Of a stretch of DNA of 44,140 nucleotides, positions 18,892 through 27,352 are shown in pieces. The notes beneath the pieces are model-generated. The model was not told the DNA's origin. It made no database searches and saw only the letters and a program-made list of their open reading frames with translations. Each line of letters begins with the position of its first letter. Position 1 is the stretch's first letter. A program made the position numbers and the translations under genes. This DNA is from Sphingomonadaceae bacterium (GTDB lineage Bacteria > Pseudomonadota > Alphaproteobacteria > Sphingomonadales > Sphingomonadaceae): the NCBI GenBank assembly GCA_947375105.1, contig CANCET010000006.1, forward strand, positions 1-44,140, given 5' to 3'.

Positions 18892-18926
18892 ATTGGGCCA
18901 GCCGGGGAACTTGCGGCCAGCCCAAT
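18892..18926 (-). terminator. Imperfect hairpin downstream of a DUF465 gene
   Basis: Arms 18892-18898 and 18920-18926 form seven base pairs; a 2x2 internal loop and four more pairs follow towards the loop. It begins 14 bases beyond the stop of the minus-strand DUF465 gene and precedes ptsP. There is no T-run, so it may terminate weakly or protect the mRNA end. Confidence 0.4.
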
Positions 18927-18939
18927 GGAAACGTCTGAT

Positions 18940-19107
18940 TCAGTGAACCGACTGAGCCTGCGCCAGCTCTTCCTTGATTCGCAGCTTTTGCCGCTTGAGC
19001 TCCTTGATCAGCGTTTCATTGGGAAGCGGACGGGCTCGCTCTTGGGTGATACGCCGTTCAAGACCGGCATGCTTGGATTCGAGAGCGTTGATATGCGACA
19101 TTTCCAT
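18940..19107 (-). CDS. DUF465 (YdcH-like) small coiled-coil protein
   Basis: A 55-residue protein, short enough to be missed by automatic calling. The translation begins MEMSHINALESKHAGLERRI and ends in ELAQAQSVH. The centre carries the family signature around residues 26-44, RPLPN followed by LIKELKRQKLRIKEE. The charged heptad-like pattern predicts a helical hairpin. DUF465/YdcH proteins have no established function. An AGGAGG (19115-19120) lies seven bases before the ATG, one of the best ribosome-binding sites in the window. It is divergent from a second DUF465 gene 295 bases away and upstream of ptsP on the same strand. Confidence 0.88.
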   Translation of the reverse strand: MEMSHINALESKHAGLERRITQERARPLPNETLIKELKRQKLRIKEELAQAQSVH

Positions 19108-19389
19108 GCGGCAACCTCCTCAGGACACCAACCTCGACCCGCTCCGGCAGCAATATAGCTAACGGAGGAATAGGCCGAAAGATAAGCGCCAGCATGGATG
19201 TGCCTACCTCGACTCATCCAAGCGGACGCATTGTCATGCTCCCATAATCTTCGTATCTTGCAACCCCGTCTGCGCCGGTATGTCGAACTAGCGAGTTAGT
19301 GCGTAATCTGCGGTCACGCGACGTTAAGCGCTGTGACCTGTCTATTGCCAAGAGGCAAAGGGAGGCTTCGGTCGTGATCAGTGAAGTTT

Positions 19390-19394
19390 GGGAG
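19390..19394 (+). promoter_or_regulatory. Shine-Dalgarno for a TTG-started DUF465 gene
   Basis: GGGAG lies eight bases upstream of the TTG at 19403. The alternative GTG at 19394 begins within this motif and would lack a good Shine-Dalgarno sequence, so the TTG is favoured. Confidence 0.5.
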
Positions 19395-19402
19395 TGGCGC
19401 GA

Positions 19403-19600
19403 TTGACCGAAGACGAAATGCGCAAGCGGCTCGAGATGCTGCGGATCGAGCATCGCGATCTCGACGCGGGGATCGAGGCGCTTTCCGGCACGGGAGCGCA
19501 CGACCAATTGCAAGTAGCCCGTCTCAAGAAGCGGAAGTTGCGCCTCAAGGACCAGATCGCTTTGTTGGAAGATTATCTCATCCCGGACATTATCGCCTGA
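19403..19600 (+). CDS. DUF465 (YdcH-like) small protein
   Basis: A 65-residue DUF465-family protein. It starts MTEDEMRKRLEMLRIEHRDL, followed by DAGIEAL, and ends DQIALLEDYLIPDIIA. The basic core VARLKKRKLRLKDQ is the family hallmark and is shared with the divergent DUF465 gene to the left, although the rest of the two proteins differs. It should fold as a short helical hairpin. No start is an ATG: TTG at 19403 or GTG at 19394 are the options, and spacing to GGGAG supports TTG. The RcdA-like gene follows after 140 bases. No function can be assigned. Confidence 0.85.
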   Translation: MTEDEMRKRLEMLRIEHRDLDAGIEALSGTGAHDQLQVARLKKRKLRLKDQIALLEDYLIPDIIA

Positions 19601-19740
19601 TTCCAGATTCTTGACCTAAGCTGAACAAGCGTGCCGATCCGACTGCGCGTCGTATCGTTCCGGCACAGTTTTGAAAACGTGGTGAACGCATCCACTACGG
19701 CATGTTGAGCGAAGTGCCGTGATGGGCCTATGCGCTTGCA

Positions 19741-20235
19741 ATGGCACTGATGCCCAACCTCAATCCGCGCATCATCGAAGCGCACTATGCCGAGGCGCTA
19801 GTGCTTGCCGAAGAGGTGCGCGCCGTGTTCGACCGGCTAAGGCAGGGTGACGACAAACGCGCGCTGGTGGGGGCAAACGACGATCCGGCAGCAGATCTGG
19901 CGCATGTGCAGATCAGCTGCGAGGCGCTTCGCACCACGACGCGGATCATGCATTGCCTAGCCTGGCTTCTGAACCACCGCGCCTACTGTGCAGGCGAACT
20001 CAGCGAGATACAACTCCGTCGCCATGGCCGCCTCATCGCCAATTTTCCGCTGAGCGACCCTGCGCAGGTTCTGGGTCTACCAGCCGATGCCCAGCGCTAT
20101 GTGCACGAAAGCGAGCGGCTTTATGCCCGAATTCAGCGGCTGGAGCGCGCCTGGAGAGGGGAGGCAGAAGCGACGGGAAGCGCGATCGAACGTTTGCGCC
20201 AAAGGCTTGCGGCATCGATCCAAGCTGCCCTTTGA
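19741..20235 (+). CDS. DUF1465/RcdA-family protein
   Basis: A 164-residue, mostly helical protein of the DUF1465 family. This family includes RcdA, the Caulobacter adaptor that helps deliver the cell-cycle regulator CtrA and other substrates to ClpXP. Recognisable segments are EAHYAEALVLAEEVRAVFDR near the N-terminus, CEALRTTTRIMHCLAWLLNHRA in the middle (a family hallmark) and SERLYARIQRLERAW near the end. Two in-frame ATGs lie at 19741 and 19750; neither has a clear Shine-Dalgarno sequence, so the longer form was kept. The adaptor role is inferred from family membership only; orthology with RcdA was not tested. Confidence 0.82.
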   Translation: MALMPNLNPRIIEAHYAEALVLAEEVRAVFDRLRQGDDKRALVGANDDPAADLAHVQISCEALRTTTRIMHCLAWLLNHRAYCAGELSEIQLRRHGRLIANFPLSDPAQVLGLPADAQRYVHESERLYARIQRLERAWRGEAEATGSAIERLRQRLAASIQAAL

Positions 20236-20291
20236 ACTAAACCTCCAAGCATGGCGTTGCGCCTGCAAACGAAAATCCCCATATCAGGACG

Positions 20292-21251
20292 ATGGCTTCA
20301 TCGAATTCTGCGGCAGGGAACTCCCTTCCCGATCAGTCCGAGTGGAACACCGGCCTCGCCGTCACACTCGAACCATTGGTGCGCCGCGTTCTCGCGCCCA
20401 ACCCTTCGCCCTATACGTTTAACGGAACACAGACATATTTGATCGGCGACAAGCAGGATGTCGCCGTGATCGATCCGGGTCCGATCGGGAACGGGGTCGC
20501 CGGGCATGCCGATACCAATGGGGAGGGCCACGTCGAGGCTATCCTCAAGGCAATCGAGGGCCAAAGGCTTGTCGCGATTGTATGCACGCATACCCATCGC
20601 GATCATAGTCCCGCAGCCCGCCCGCTGCAGGCCGCCACGGGCGCCCCCATCATAGGCTGCGCTGCGTTGGCCATAGACGACAGTGGAGCCGCCATGGGCG
20701 TACGCGCCGATGCAGAGTTCGATCCACTTTATGCGCCTGATCGGATTCTCGCTGACGGTGAACGACTGGTTGGAGACGGCTGGACACTTGAGGCTGTGGC
20801 AACGCCCGGTCACACCAGCAACCACCTCTGCTTTGCATTGCTGGAAGCAGGTGCATTGTTCACGGGGGACCATGTGATGGGCTGGTCGACAACCGTCGTC
20901 TCTCCGCCGGACGGCGACATGAGCGCCTATATGCTTTCGCTGCAAAAGCTTCAGGCTCGCCAAGACAGGATCTATTACCCTGCCCATGGCCCAGCTGTCA
21001 CCAAGCCGCAGCAGCTTGTTCGCGGGATGATCGGACATCGCAAGCAGCGCGAATCCCAAATTTTGCGGCTGTTGGCCGACGCGTCGTTCACGATCCCGGA
21101 CATGGTTGCACAGATGTACAAGGGACTCGATCCAAGGCTGACCGGCGCGGCCGGTCGGTCGGTTTTGGCGCACCTCATAGACCTCGAGACGCAAGGCCGT
21201 ATCGCGCGCGGACCCGAGACAGCGGAGCAGCAATGGACGTTGATCCCCTGA
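20292..21251 (+). CDS. MBL-fold metallo-hydrolase (LACTB2-like)
   Basis: A 319-residue hydrolase of the metallo-beta-lactamase superfamily. The binuclear metal site is visible in CTHTHRDHSP, ATPGHTSNHLCF, FTGDHVMGW and the late YYPAHGP. A C-terminal winged-helix-like domain after about residue 240 matches the LACTB2/hydroxyacylglutathione-hydrolase-like subgroup. Substrates in this subgroup include RNA and small thioesters; the sequence does not decide between them. The start has AGGA close upstream. The 3' end overlaps the DUF4230 gene by 19 bases, which implies translational coupling. Confidence 0.87.
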   Translation: MASSNSAAGNSLPDQSEWNTGLAVTLEPLVRRVLAPNPSPYTFNGTQTYLIGDKQDVAVIDPGPIGNGVAGHADTNGEGHVEAILKAIEGQRLVAIVCTHTHRDHSPAARPLQAATGAPIIGCAALAIDDSGAAMGVRADAEFDPLYAPDRILADGERLVGDGWTLEAVATPGHTSNHLCFALLEAGALFTGDHVMGWSTTVVSPPDGDMSAYMLSLQKLQARQDRIYYPAHGPAVTKPQQLVRGMIGHRKQRESQILRLLADASFTIPDMVAQMYKGLDPRLTGAAGRSVLAHLIDLETQGRIARGPETAEQQWTLIP

Positions 21252-21895
21252 ACCTTCAGTCTAGGCCTGACCGGGCTCGTTACTTGCGAAGCGCACTCAT
21301 CCCCTGGTCGATGTTTTTTGCGGCTGCCGCAGTGGCTGCATGGCTGGCATGGCAGCTTTGGCGTCCCGCCCCGATCGGGGACCCGCTCGCCACCAGCCTC
21401 ATCGCATTTGAAAAGCAGGACCGCCTCACTGTCTTCAGTGCCGAGCTGGCGCCGGTGGTCGCGAGTGACGACAGCCGCCTGTTCGGCCTTGTCACCTCCC
21501 ATCAGGTCGCGGTCATTCCGGCACGGGTCGACTATGCCGTCGATCTCGGGAAGGTCAGCCGCAACCGCATGCGGTGGGACTTGGAAAGCAGGACACTGAC
21601 AGTACAACTTCCCTCGCTGGAGGTTACCCGGCCAAACCTGGATGAAGCACGCGCGCAATATCTGCGCGAAGGCGTCTGGATCACCCGCGCGGTCCAAGAC
21701 AAGCTGACCCGCGACAATACCAAGTTGGCAGAACGGCTGGCGGTAGAGCAGGCAGCCAATCCGGTGCTGATGGGGCTGGCGCGCTCGGCCGCAAAGGACG
21801 CAATTCGCCAGAACCTCGCCATACCGCTGCAAGTGGCGGGTTTTGGTGACGTCAAGATTGCGGTCTCCGTCGACGGCGAGGCAGCAAGACCCTGA
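21233..21895 (+). CDS. DUF4230 domain-containing protein
   Basis: A 220-residue protein with one N-terminal membrane segment (WSMFFAAAAVAAWLAWQLW, near residues 25-43) and a large domain outside the cytoplasm. The DUF4230 features include TSLIAFEKQDRLTVFSAEL, the alternating strand VAVIPARVDYAVDLGKVS and a helical C-terminal half. The family function is unknown; its members are single-pass proteins of the periplasmic face. It starts inside the 3' end of the metallo-hydrolase gene. A weak 6-bp hairpin (21935-21949) lies 40 bases past the stop. Confidence 0.83.
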   Translation: MDVDPLNLQSRPDRARYLRSALIPWSMFFAAAAVAAWLAWQLWRPAPIGDPLATSLIAFEKQDRLTVFSAELAPVVASDDSRLFGLVTSHQVAVIPARVDYAVDLGKVSRNRMRWDLESRTLTVQLPSLEVTRPNLDEARAQYLREGVWITRAVQDKLTRDNTKLAERLAVEQAANPVLMGLARSAAKDAIRQNLAIPLQVAGFGDVKIAVSVDGEAARP

Positions 21896-22115
21896 ACACT
21901 TCGCCCGCGCGCATTGCTGATCAACGCGGCGAATGAGGCCATCGGCCTCGAGTTGCACTGCAGATGGGCTTGTTTGACCAAGCGGCGGATGAGCCCAATT
22001 GCCTTCGATAATCCGAGCGTTCGCAGAAGCTATTGCCCACGGCTCCGGCGCTGCCTAAGTGCCCGGTGATTGAGGCATTGGCGCCGGCCACTTTTCGACC
22101 AAGGGATTCCGAGCG

Positions 22116-23105
22116 ATGACAGCACAGCCCAACAATCTCTCCGGCCTCGATTTGCGAGCCGAAATCAACCGTCTGCGCAAGGACCGCAAGGCTGTCATCC
22201 TTGCGCACTACTACCAGAAGCCGGAGATCCAGGATCTTGCCGACTTCGTGGGTGATTCGCTGGAACTTTCTCGAAAGGCAGCTGCGACTGATGCCGAGGT
22301 GATCGCGTTCTGCGGCGTCAAGTTCATGGCAGAGACCGCCAAGATCCTGAGTCCGGAAAAGATCGTGGTGCTGCCGGACATGGACGCAGGGTGCAGCCTT
22401 GAGGATTCATGCCCGCCCGAAAAGTTCAAGGCCTTTCGCGAAGCGCATCCGGACCACATCGCACTCACCTATATAAACTGCTCGACCGAGGTGAAGGCAC
22501 TCAGCGATGTCATCGTGACATCCTCAAGCGCAGAAACCATCCTCGCCCAGATTTCGCCGCAACAGAAGATCATCTTCGGCCCGGATCGGCACCTCGGCGG
22601 CTACCTCAATCGCAAGTTCGGCCGCGAAATGTTGCTCTGGCCGGGCGTATGCATTGTGCATGAGGCCTTTTCGGAGACCGAATTGCTCAAGCTTATGGCC
22701 CAGCATCCCGGAGCACCCGTCGCGGCGCACCCAGAATGCCCGCCGCACATCGTCGACCATGCGGAATACGTAGGATCGACCAGCGGCATTCTTCAGTTCG
22801 CGCGCACCTTCCCGGGCGATACGCTGATTGTCGCGACCGAGCCGCACATCATCCACCAGATGCAACTGGCCTTGCCTGAGAAGACATTCATTGGCGCACC
22901 CGGCGCCGACGGCAACTGCAACTGCAATATCTGCCCCTACATGGCACTCAACACGCTAGAGAAGCTGTATATCGCGCTGCGCGACCTGACGCCGCGGATC
23001 GAGATCGAGGAAACGCTGCGGCTCGCAGCCAAGAATAGCCTCGACGCGATGCTGGCGATGGCGAGCGGAACCGTCGGTCAGGGCGATCTCGGCAGGCGCA
23101 CGTGA
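22116..23105 (+). CDS. nadA: Quinolinate synthase NadA
   Basis: NadA condenses iminoaspartate with dihydroxyacetone phosphate to give quinolinate for de novo NAD synthesis, using a [4Fe-4S] cluster. The 329-residue protein shows the expected motifs: AVILAHYYQKPEIQDLADF, FCGVKFMAETAK, MDAGCSLEDSC, WPGVCIVHE, AHPECPPHIVDHA and GNCNCNICPYM, with conserved cysteines available as cluster ligands. nadB and nadC are not in the window. The 220 bases upstream contain no recognisable gene or NAD-related riboswitch. The CDP-alcohol phosphotransferase gene follows after 16 bases. Confidence 0.96.
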   Translation: MTAQPNNLSGLDLRAEINRLRKDRKAVILAHYYQKPEIQDLADFVGDSLELSRKAAATDAEVIAFCGVKFMAETAKILSPEKIVVLPDMDAGCSLEDSCPPEKFKAFREAHPDHIALTYINCSTEVKALSDVIVTSSSAETILAQISPQQKIIFGPDRHLGGYLNRKFGREMLLWPGVCIVHEAFSETELLKLMAQHPGAPVAAHPECPPHIVDHAEYVGSTSGILQFARTFPGDTLIVATEPHIIHQMQLALPEKTFIGAPGADGNCNCNICPYMALNTLEKLYIALRDLTPRIEIEETLRLAAKNSLDAMLAMASGTVGQGDLGRRT

Positions 23106-23121
23106 TGCGGCGCAGGACAGC

Positions 23122-24042
23122 ATGAGCTATCCCACGCCGACAGCCGGCCGTGCGCCGATAAAACGGCCCGCCCGAGCGCGCGAAATGCAGGACGCGCTCA
23201 ACCACTACATCTACCATCCCCTTGCATGGCAACTGGCCCGCCTGCTTGCTCCTACACCGATCACTCCCAACATGGTGTCGGTGTTCGGCGGCATGCTCGT
23301 CGTCGCGGCGGGCCTCGTTTACTGGACCACGTCGGGCCCGCTGTGGGCAATGGCCGGAATGCTGCTGCACGTTTCCTGGCATGTCGTGGATGGTGCAGAC
23401 GGTGATCTCGCCCGCATCACTGGCCGAACCAGCCCGCTCGGCGAGTTGGTCGATGGCATCTGCGACTATGTCAGCCACATCGTGCTCTATGTTCTGCTGG
23501 CGTTTATCCTGACGCGGACCCTGGGCCCAGGCTGGGCGTGGTTCTGGACGCTCGCGGCAGGAGCCAGCCATATCGTGCAGGCCAATCATGTAGAAGTCCA
23601 ACGGCGGTTCTATCAGCATTGGACCTATGGAACGCCGTGGCTGCACAACGCGAACCGCGATGACGGAGCGCTGTTCCGCGACAAAGGCGGACTTGGCTGG
23701 CTACTCCGAGCAGTTGTGGCGGGCTACCTGCGCCTCGCCGCCGGGATGAGTCCCAACGCCCTGCGCATCGATGCCGCAGTGATCCGCGCCATGCAAAGCG
23801 ATCCGGCACTGCTCGCGCGCATCCGGACCGAAGTGCAGCAAGAGCAACGGCCGCTGCTGGCACTGCTACGGTATCTCGGGCCCAATCCGCGCGCGGTTCT
23901 GCTCGGCCTTTCGATGATTGCCGGCAGCCCGCTGTGGTACTTCCTTTATCTTTCGGTGGCCCTCAATTTGCTGCTGATGCTTTCGGTGCGGCTGCACGAT
24001 GCAGCCGCAGGTCGCGTCGTCAGTCGGCTGGAATTGCCGTGA
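23122..24042 (+). CDS. CDP-alcohol phosphatidyltransferase family protein
   Basis: A 306-residue inner-membrane enzyme that transfers a phospho-alcohol group from a CDP donor. The family motif DGxxARx8GxxxDxxxD is intact within DGADGDLARITGRTSP followed by GELVDGICD. An N-terminal segment (HPLAWQLARLL, PTPITPNMVS) precedes it, and about six membrane segments are visible. The N-terminal half resembles the transferase domain of bifunctional inositol-phosphate cytidylyltransferase proteins, so CDP-inositol is a possible donor; this is inference. It follows nadA by 16 bases and ends six bases before a convergent MFS gene. A stand-alone cytidylyltransferase that could supply its donor lies 8 kb downstream. 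Confidence 0.85.
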   Translation: MSYPTPTAGRAPIKRPARAREMQDALNHYIYHPLAWQLARLLAPTPITPNMVSVFGGMLVVAAGLVYWTTSGPLWAMAGMLLHVSWHVVDGADGDLARITGRTSPLGELVDGICDYVSHIVLYVLLAFILTRTLGPGWAWFWTLAAGASHIVQANHVEVQRRFYQHWTYGTPWLHNANRDDGALFRDKGGLGWLLRAVVAGYLRLAAGMSPNALRIDAAVIRAMQSDPALLARIRTEVQQEQRPLLALLRYLGPNPRAVLLGLSMIAGSPLWYFLYLSVALNLLLMLSVRLHDAAAGRVVSRLELP

Positions 24043-24048
24043 ATGACG

Positions 24049-25386
24049 TCAGTTCGCCGGATCCCGCCGCATGCCGAACGCACAGATTAAGATGACGAGG
24101 ATCGCCAAGGCCTCGACGACACCCCACGCCAACCAGTTCGAATGATTGTAGAGCCAGACCCCGATCGCCGGCGAGATGATGTAGGCCGAACCGTTCACGG
24201 CCGCGACGATGCCGGCCGACTGCCCCTGTTCCGCTGGAGTGACGGCAAGGCTCGCACCCGAAGTAAAGCCTGGACGAAACAGGCCGAAGCCCAGCGAGCA
24301 TACGGCAAAGCCGGTGGCGATGGCGTGTAGATCCTGTCCGGCCCCCACGCCCAACGTACCAACTGCGACCAGTCCCATGCCCCAGAGCGTCGATGTGCGC
24401 GGGCCAAGCCTCATCATCGGGATGAGCCCCCACTGCGCAAGAAGCGTGGCTACGGCGCCGCACATCAGCACCAGGCCTATCGGGCCGGCGGCGGCGTCGG
24501 GCTGGTGGCGCAGCCCAAGACGGTCAAGCAACAGAAAACCAACAACACCAAGCAGGATCGACTGAGCCTGTCCGCCCAAAGTTCCTGCAGCCAGCCATGC
24601 CCGGAGGCGTGGATCAGTCCAGCGTAGCCGACCGGCCAACGAATCGGGCGAATGGGCATCAAGCGCCAATTCGCCATCCGCGCGATCCACGTCGCCGCCA
24701 TGCGCATCCATCATTCTAGGGTTTGACGAGGCACTGAGCGGCTCGCCAAGGATCTGGCCTCGACCTGCAAAGCGCGGATCATCGTCTGGCAAGCGAAGGC
24801 GCAGCAGGGCCAGAACCACCAACGCTGCCAGCGTGAAGGCCGCAAATGGGCCGATCAAGCCGATCCCGGGCAAGATCAACAGCGGCGCAAGCGCCGGACC
24901 AAGTACTGTGCCCAGCCCGAAGCTTGAGGAGACCATCGAAAGAGCCTGCGTGCGCTCCGCACGGCTGGTGCGACTCGCGACATAGGCTTGGACTGCCGGC
25001 GGAGCGGCCGATCCGAAGCCGCCGTAAAGCGAGCGCGCGGCAGCAAACAGAAGGATGGCCGTAAGCCCGCCGATCGCGCCGCTCAGTCCGGCATATAGCG
25101 CTGCACCGCAGAGCGCGAACGAGATGGCAAAGCCCACAAGCCCGAGCGCCATCATCGCCTTGCGCCCACGGCGGTCCGAACGTCGCGCCCAGAATGGCGC
25201 GAGCAGCATCCACAGTAGCGCCGACCAGCTATAGGCAAGGCTCACCCAGACGTCGGCAATATGCAGATGCGTACCGATCGACGGCATGACCGATTGCATC
25301 GCGGTGTTGCCTGCCGCCGTGACCAGCATAACCATGAACAGCAGCGCCATGCGGCTGCGGGGCAGCTGGATATCAGGCTCGTCCAT
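24049..25386 (-). CDS. MFS transporter
   Basis: A 445-residue major facilitator superfamily permease with about a dozen hydrophobic segments. The motif-A region between segments 2 and 3 reads APFWARRSDRRGRKAMMALG. SSFGLGTVLGPALAPLL matches the motif-C pattern of antiporters, so drug or metabolite efflux is plausible. The central loop (DDDPRFAGRGQILGEPL, then a long acidic stretch) is longer than usual. It follows the membrane protein gene at 25393-26193 by six bases, and the two are likely co-transcribed. The substrate is unknown. Confidence 0.87.
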   Translation of the reverse strand: MDEPDIQLPRSRMALLFMVMLVTAAGNTAMQSVMPSIGTHLHIADVWVSLAYSWSALLWMLLAPFWARRSDRRGRKAMMALGLVGFAISFALCGAALYAGLSGAIGGLTAILLFAAARSLYGGFGSAAPPAVQAYVASRTSRAERTQALSMVSSSFGLGTVLGPALAPLLILPGIGLIGPFAAFTLAALVVLALLRLRLPDDDPRFAGRGQILGEPLSASSNPRMMDAHGGDVDRADGELALDAHSPDSLAGRLRWTDPRLRAWLAAGTLGGQAQSILLGVVGFLLLDRLGLRHQPDAAAGPIGLVLMCGAVATLLAQWGLIPMMRLGPRTSTLWGMGLVAVGTLGVGAGQDLHAIATGFAVCSLGFGLFRPGFTSGASLAVTPAEQGQSAGIVAAVNGSAYIISPAIGVWLYNHSNWLAWGVVEALAILVILICAFGMRRDPAN

Positions 25387-25392
25387 CGAAAA

Positions 25393-26193
25393 TCATCCGT
25401 TCGCAGCAGCCTGTGCGTTGTCGGCAAGCTGTGTGTAGATGGCCGCGAGCATGGCAACAAAGTAAGTGTAGGCCACGGCCAGCAAAACACCTGCCACAGC
25501 CTCGCCCAGCAAACGCTGCGGTTCCCCCTTGAACATCAGGACCAGCACGACCCCGACGAACATCATGACGAGCCCATACACGACCAGAAACACGAAGCCC
25601 GCGAGCGCGATGAACAAAAGGATGCGCCCGGCATTTCCGCGCGTCATCCGAATGCTCTCGCGAATTGCAGTGACCGGATTGCGCACTGCCTGACCAGCCA
25701 CCACCGGTCCGACCAACATCGTGCGCATGATGGGATAGAGCAAGATGCCAAGCGCTACAGCCACTGCGATGCGGTCGGGCAGCAGGAGCGTGAGGACCGT
25801 CGCCAAGGCCATCGAAAGCGGCAAGATGCCAAGAGCGATCAGGAGCTGCGACGCGAAATAGGAAGGCAGTGCGCGCAAGCTGTCCCGGATCGACTGGGCA
25901 ACGGTTGGCCGCGTCGTGTCGAGCATGGCCACGAGCATCGTCAGCATGCCCGCCATCGGAAGCAGCGAGAGAACCAGCAGAACCGGTAACGAGCTGGCGT
26001 AATAGTCCTGCATGACTTGCAGCATCTGCGCCTCGGTCATCCCCGATGTCATTGCGGGAGATGGCACAAACACAGCTCCGGCCAGACCGGGGAGCACATA
26101 AAACACTCCGGCAATGGCCATGAGCAGATCGCGGTTGGCGGCGACCATGCGGGTGGCGCTGGCCCAGGCCGCACTGCTGTCCAATGTCTTCAC
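25393..26193 (-). CDS. Integral membrane protein (possibly GDPD-membrane-domain type)
   Basis: A 266-residue membrane protein with about six hydrophobic segments. I do not recognise a catalytic motif. The arrangement of long hydrophobic helices and the internal segment RNPVTAIRESIRMTRGNAGRI resemble the membrane region of glycerophosphodiesterase-associated proteins common in sphingomonads, but this is a loose match by eye. The N-terminal part contains a periplasmic-looking segment rich in methionine and serine. It is the first gene of a two-gene unit with the MFS transporter and is divergent from lipB. Confidence 0.75.
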   Translation of the reverse strand: MKTLDSSAAWASATRMVAANRDLLMAIAGVFYVLPGLAGAVFVPSPAMTSGMTEAQMLQVMQDYYASSLPVLLVLSLLPMAGMLTMLVAMLDTTRPTVAQSIRDSLRALPSYFASQLLIALGILPLSMALATVLTLLLPDRIAVAVALGILLYPIMRTMLVGPVVAGQAVRNPVTAIRESIRMTRGNAGRILLFIALAGFVFLVVYGLVMMFVGVVLVLMFKGEPQRLLGEAVAGVLLAVAYTYFVAMLAAIYTQLADNAQAAANG

Positions 26194-26314
26194 GACGGTC
26201 TTGTCCCTTTCCTAGGATGCCCTAGCAGGACCGGATTAGATACGCACCCCCCGCAAACGGTGCATTGGGGTTCAAGCTGGCACTTGCCAGAGGCCGGGTG
26301 CAAGGCCATGCGCT

Positions 26315-27004
26315 GTGAGCATGCAGGAACTGGATCAGATCGAGATCAGGCACGCCAAGGGCCTCGTCCCATATCGCGAAGCCCTTGACGAGATGACCGC
26401 GCGGAACGCCGCTGTTGCAAACGGCACTGCGCATGAACTCGTTTGGCTGCTCGAACACCCTCCCGTATACACTGCTGGAACCAGCGCAGCACCCGACGAA
26501 CTGCTGGACCCCCGCTTCGATGTGGTCGAAGCGGGACGTGGCGGGCGCTATACTTACCATGGCCCCGGTCAACGGGTTGGCTATCTCGTGCTCAATCTTG
26601 CCCGCCGCGCTCGTGACGTACGCGGCTTCGTCCACGCTGTGGAAGGCTGGGTCATCGAGACACTTGGCGACTTTGGCGTGTCTGCATGGCGTGCCGATGG
26701 CCGGGTTGGCATATGGACACATGGTGCGGATGGCGGCGAAGCCAAGATCGGAGCGATCGGAATCCGCATCCGCCGTTGGGTCACGATGCATGGCTTTTCC
26801 GTGAATCTGTCGCCAGATCTATCGCATTTCAGGGGAATCGTGCCTTGCGGGATCGAAGATTATGGCGTCACCAGCCTTGCTGCTCTCGGTATTTCAGTTG
26901 CACCGGAGGAGTGGGATCAGGCATTGCTGGCGCGGACCGAAGCTTTCCTCGCCCGGCTCACCCCGTTCGGCGTGACGAGCGAGGCCGCCAAGGACCTGCC
27001 ATGA
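26315..27004 (+). CDS. lipB: Octanoyltransferase LipB
   Basis: LipB moves octanoate from acyl carrier protein to the lipoyl domains of 2-oxoacid dehydrogenases, the first step of lipoate synthesis. The 229-residue protein shows [30 protein letters not shown] and [20 protein letters not shown] with the catalytic lysine. The nucleophilic cysteine is in [13 protein letters not shown]. Spacing from AAGG favours the GTG at 26315 over the ATG at 26321. The stop overlaps the start of the next gene by four bases (ATGA), so the two are translationally coupled. Confidence 0.95.
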   Translation: MSMQELDQIEIRHAKGLVPYREALDEMTARNAAVANGTAHELVWLLEHPPVYTAGTSAAPDELLDPRFDVVEAGRGGRYTYHGPGQRVGYLVLNLARRARDVRGFVHAVEGWVIETLGDFGVSAWRADGRVGIWTHGADGGEAKIGAIGIRIRRWVTMHGFSVNLSPDLSHFRGIVPCGIEDYGVTSLAALGISVAPEEWDQALLARTEAFLARLTPFGVTSEAAKDLP

Positions 27005-27339
27005 CCCGACTGATTCCGACTTCCTGCCTTGCTCTCGCGCTTGCCCCGCTCCTGCTCTGCAGCTGCGGCAAGTCAGCCAGCCCGCAAGCAGGCCCGACGG
27101 CAAGCGGAGAAATCCTGCCCGGCACGGTCAGTGACGCCATGCTCGATACCGATCGTTCGCAGGCAGAGGCTCCGCTTGCGCCCGCGGCGCACAGCACCTC
27201 AGCCAAGACCGGCGCCGGCGCAGCCACCGAAAGCGCGGCTGCCGAGGATCCGGCTACGGCGCCTGCCGCAGCTTCCGCTGAGCAAACGCCAGACGCCAGC
27301 CCCAAACCTGCAGCGAACATCAAGCCAACTGCGCCCTGA
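27001..27339 (+). CDS. Small Ala/Pro-rich putative lipoprotein
   Basis: A 112-residue protein with a lipoprotein-type signal peptide: [19 protein letters not shown], with the lipobox-like LLCSC providing the lipidated cysteine near residue 20. The mature part is low-complexity, rich in alanine, proline, threonine and glutamate, and probably disordered. No catalytic motif is seen and no family was recognised. Its ATG overlaps the lipB stop, so it is expressed with lipB. It may be a cell-envelope spacer or a poorly conserved outer-membrane lipoprotein; any role in lipoate metabolism would be conjecture. Confidence 0.7.
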   Translation: MTRLIPTSCLALALAPLLLCSCGKSASPQAGPTASGEILPGTVSDAMLDTDRSQAEAPLAPAAHSTSAKTGAGAATESAAAEDPATAPAAASAEQTPDASPKPAANIKPTAP

Positions 27340-27352
27340 GCGCGCGACGTCG

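Noticed and set aside
20298..21233. 311-codon minus-strand frame opposite the MBL hydrolase
   Set aside because: The plus strand carries the HxHxDH metal site; the antisense frame ends and starts without support.
21896..22115. Search for an NAD-related riboswitch or tRNA upstream of nadA
   Set aside because: No recognisable aptamer core or cloverleaf was found; only a 6-bp stem at 21935-21949.
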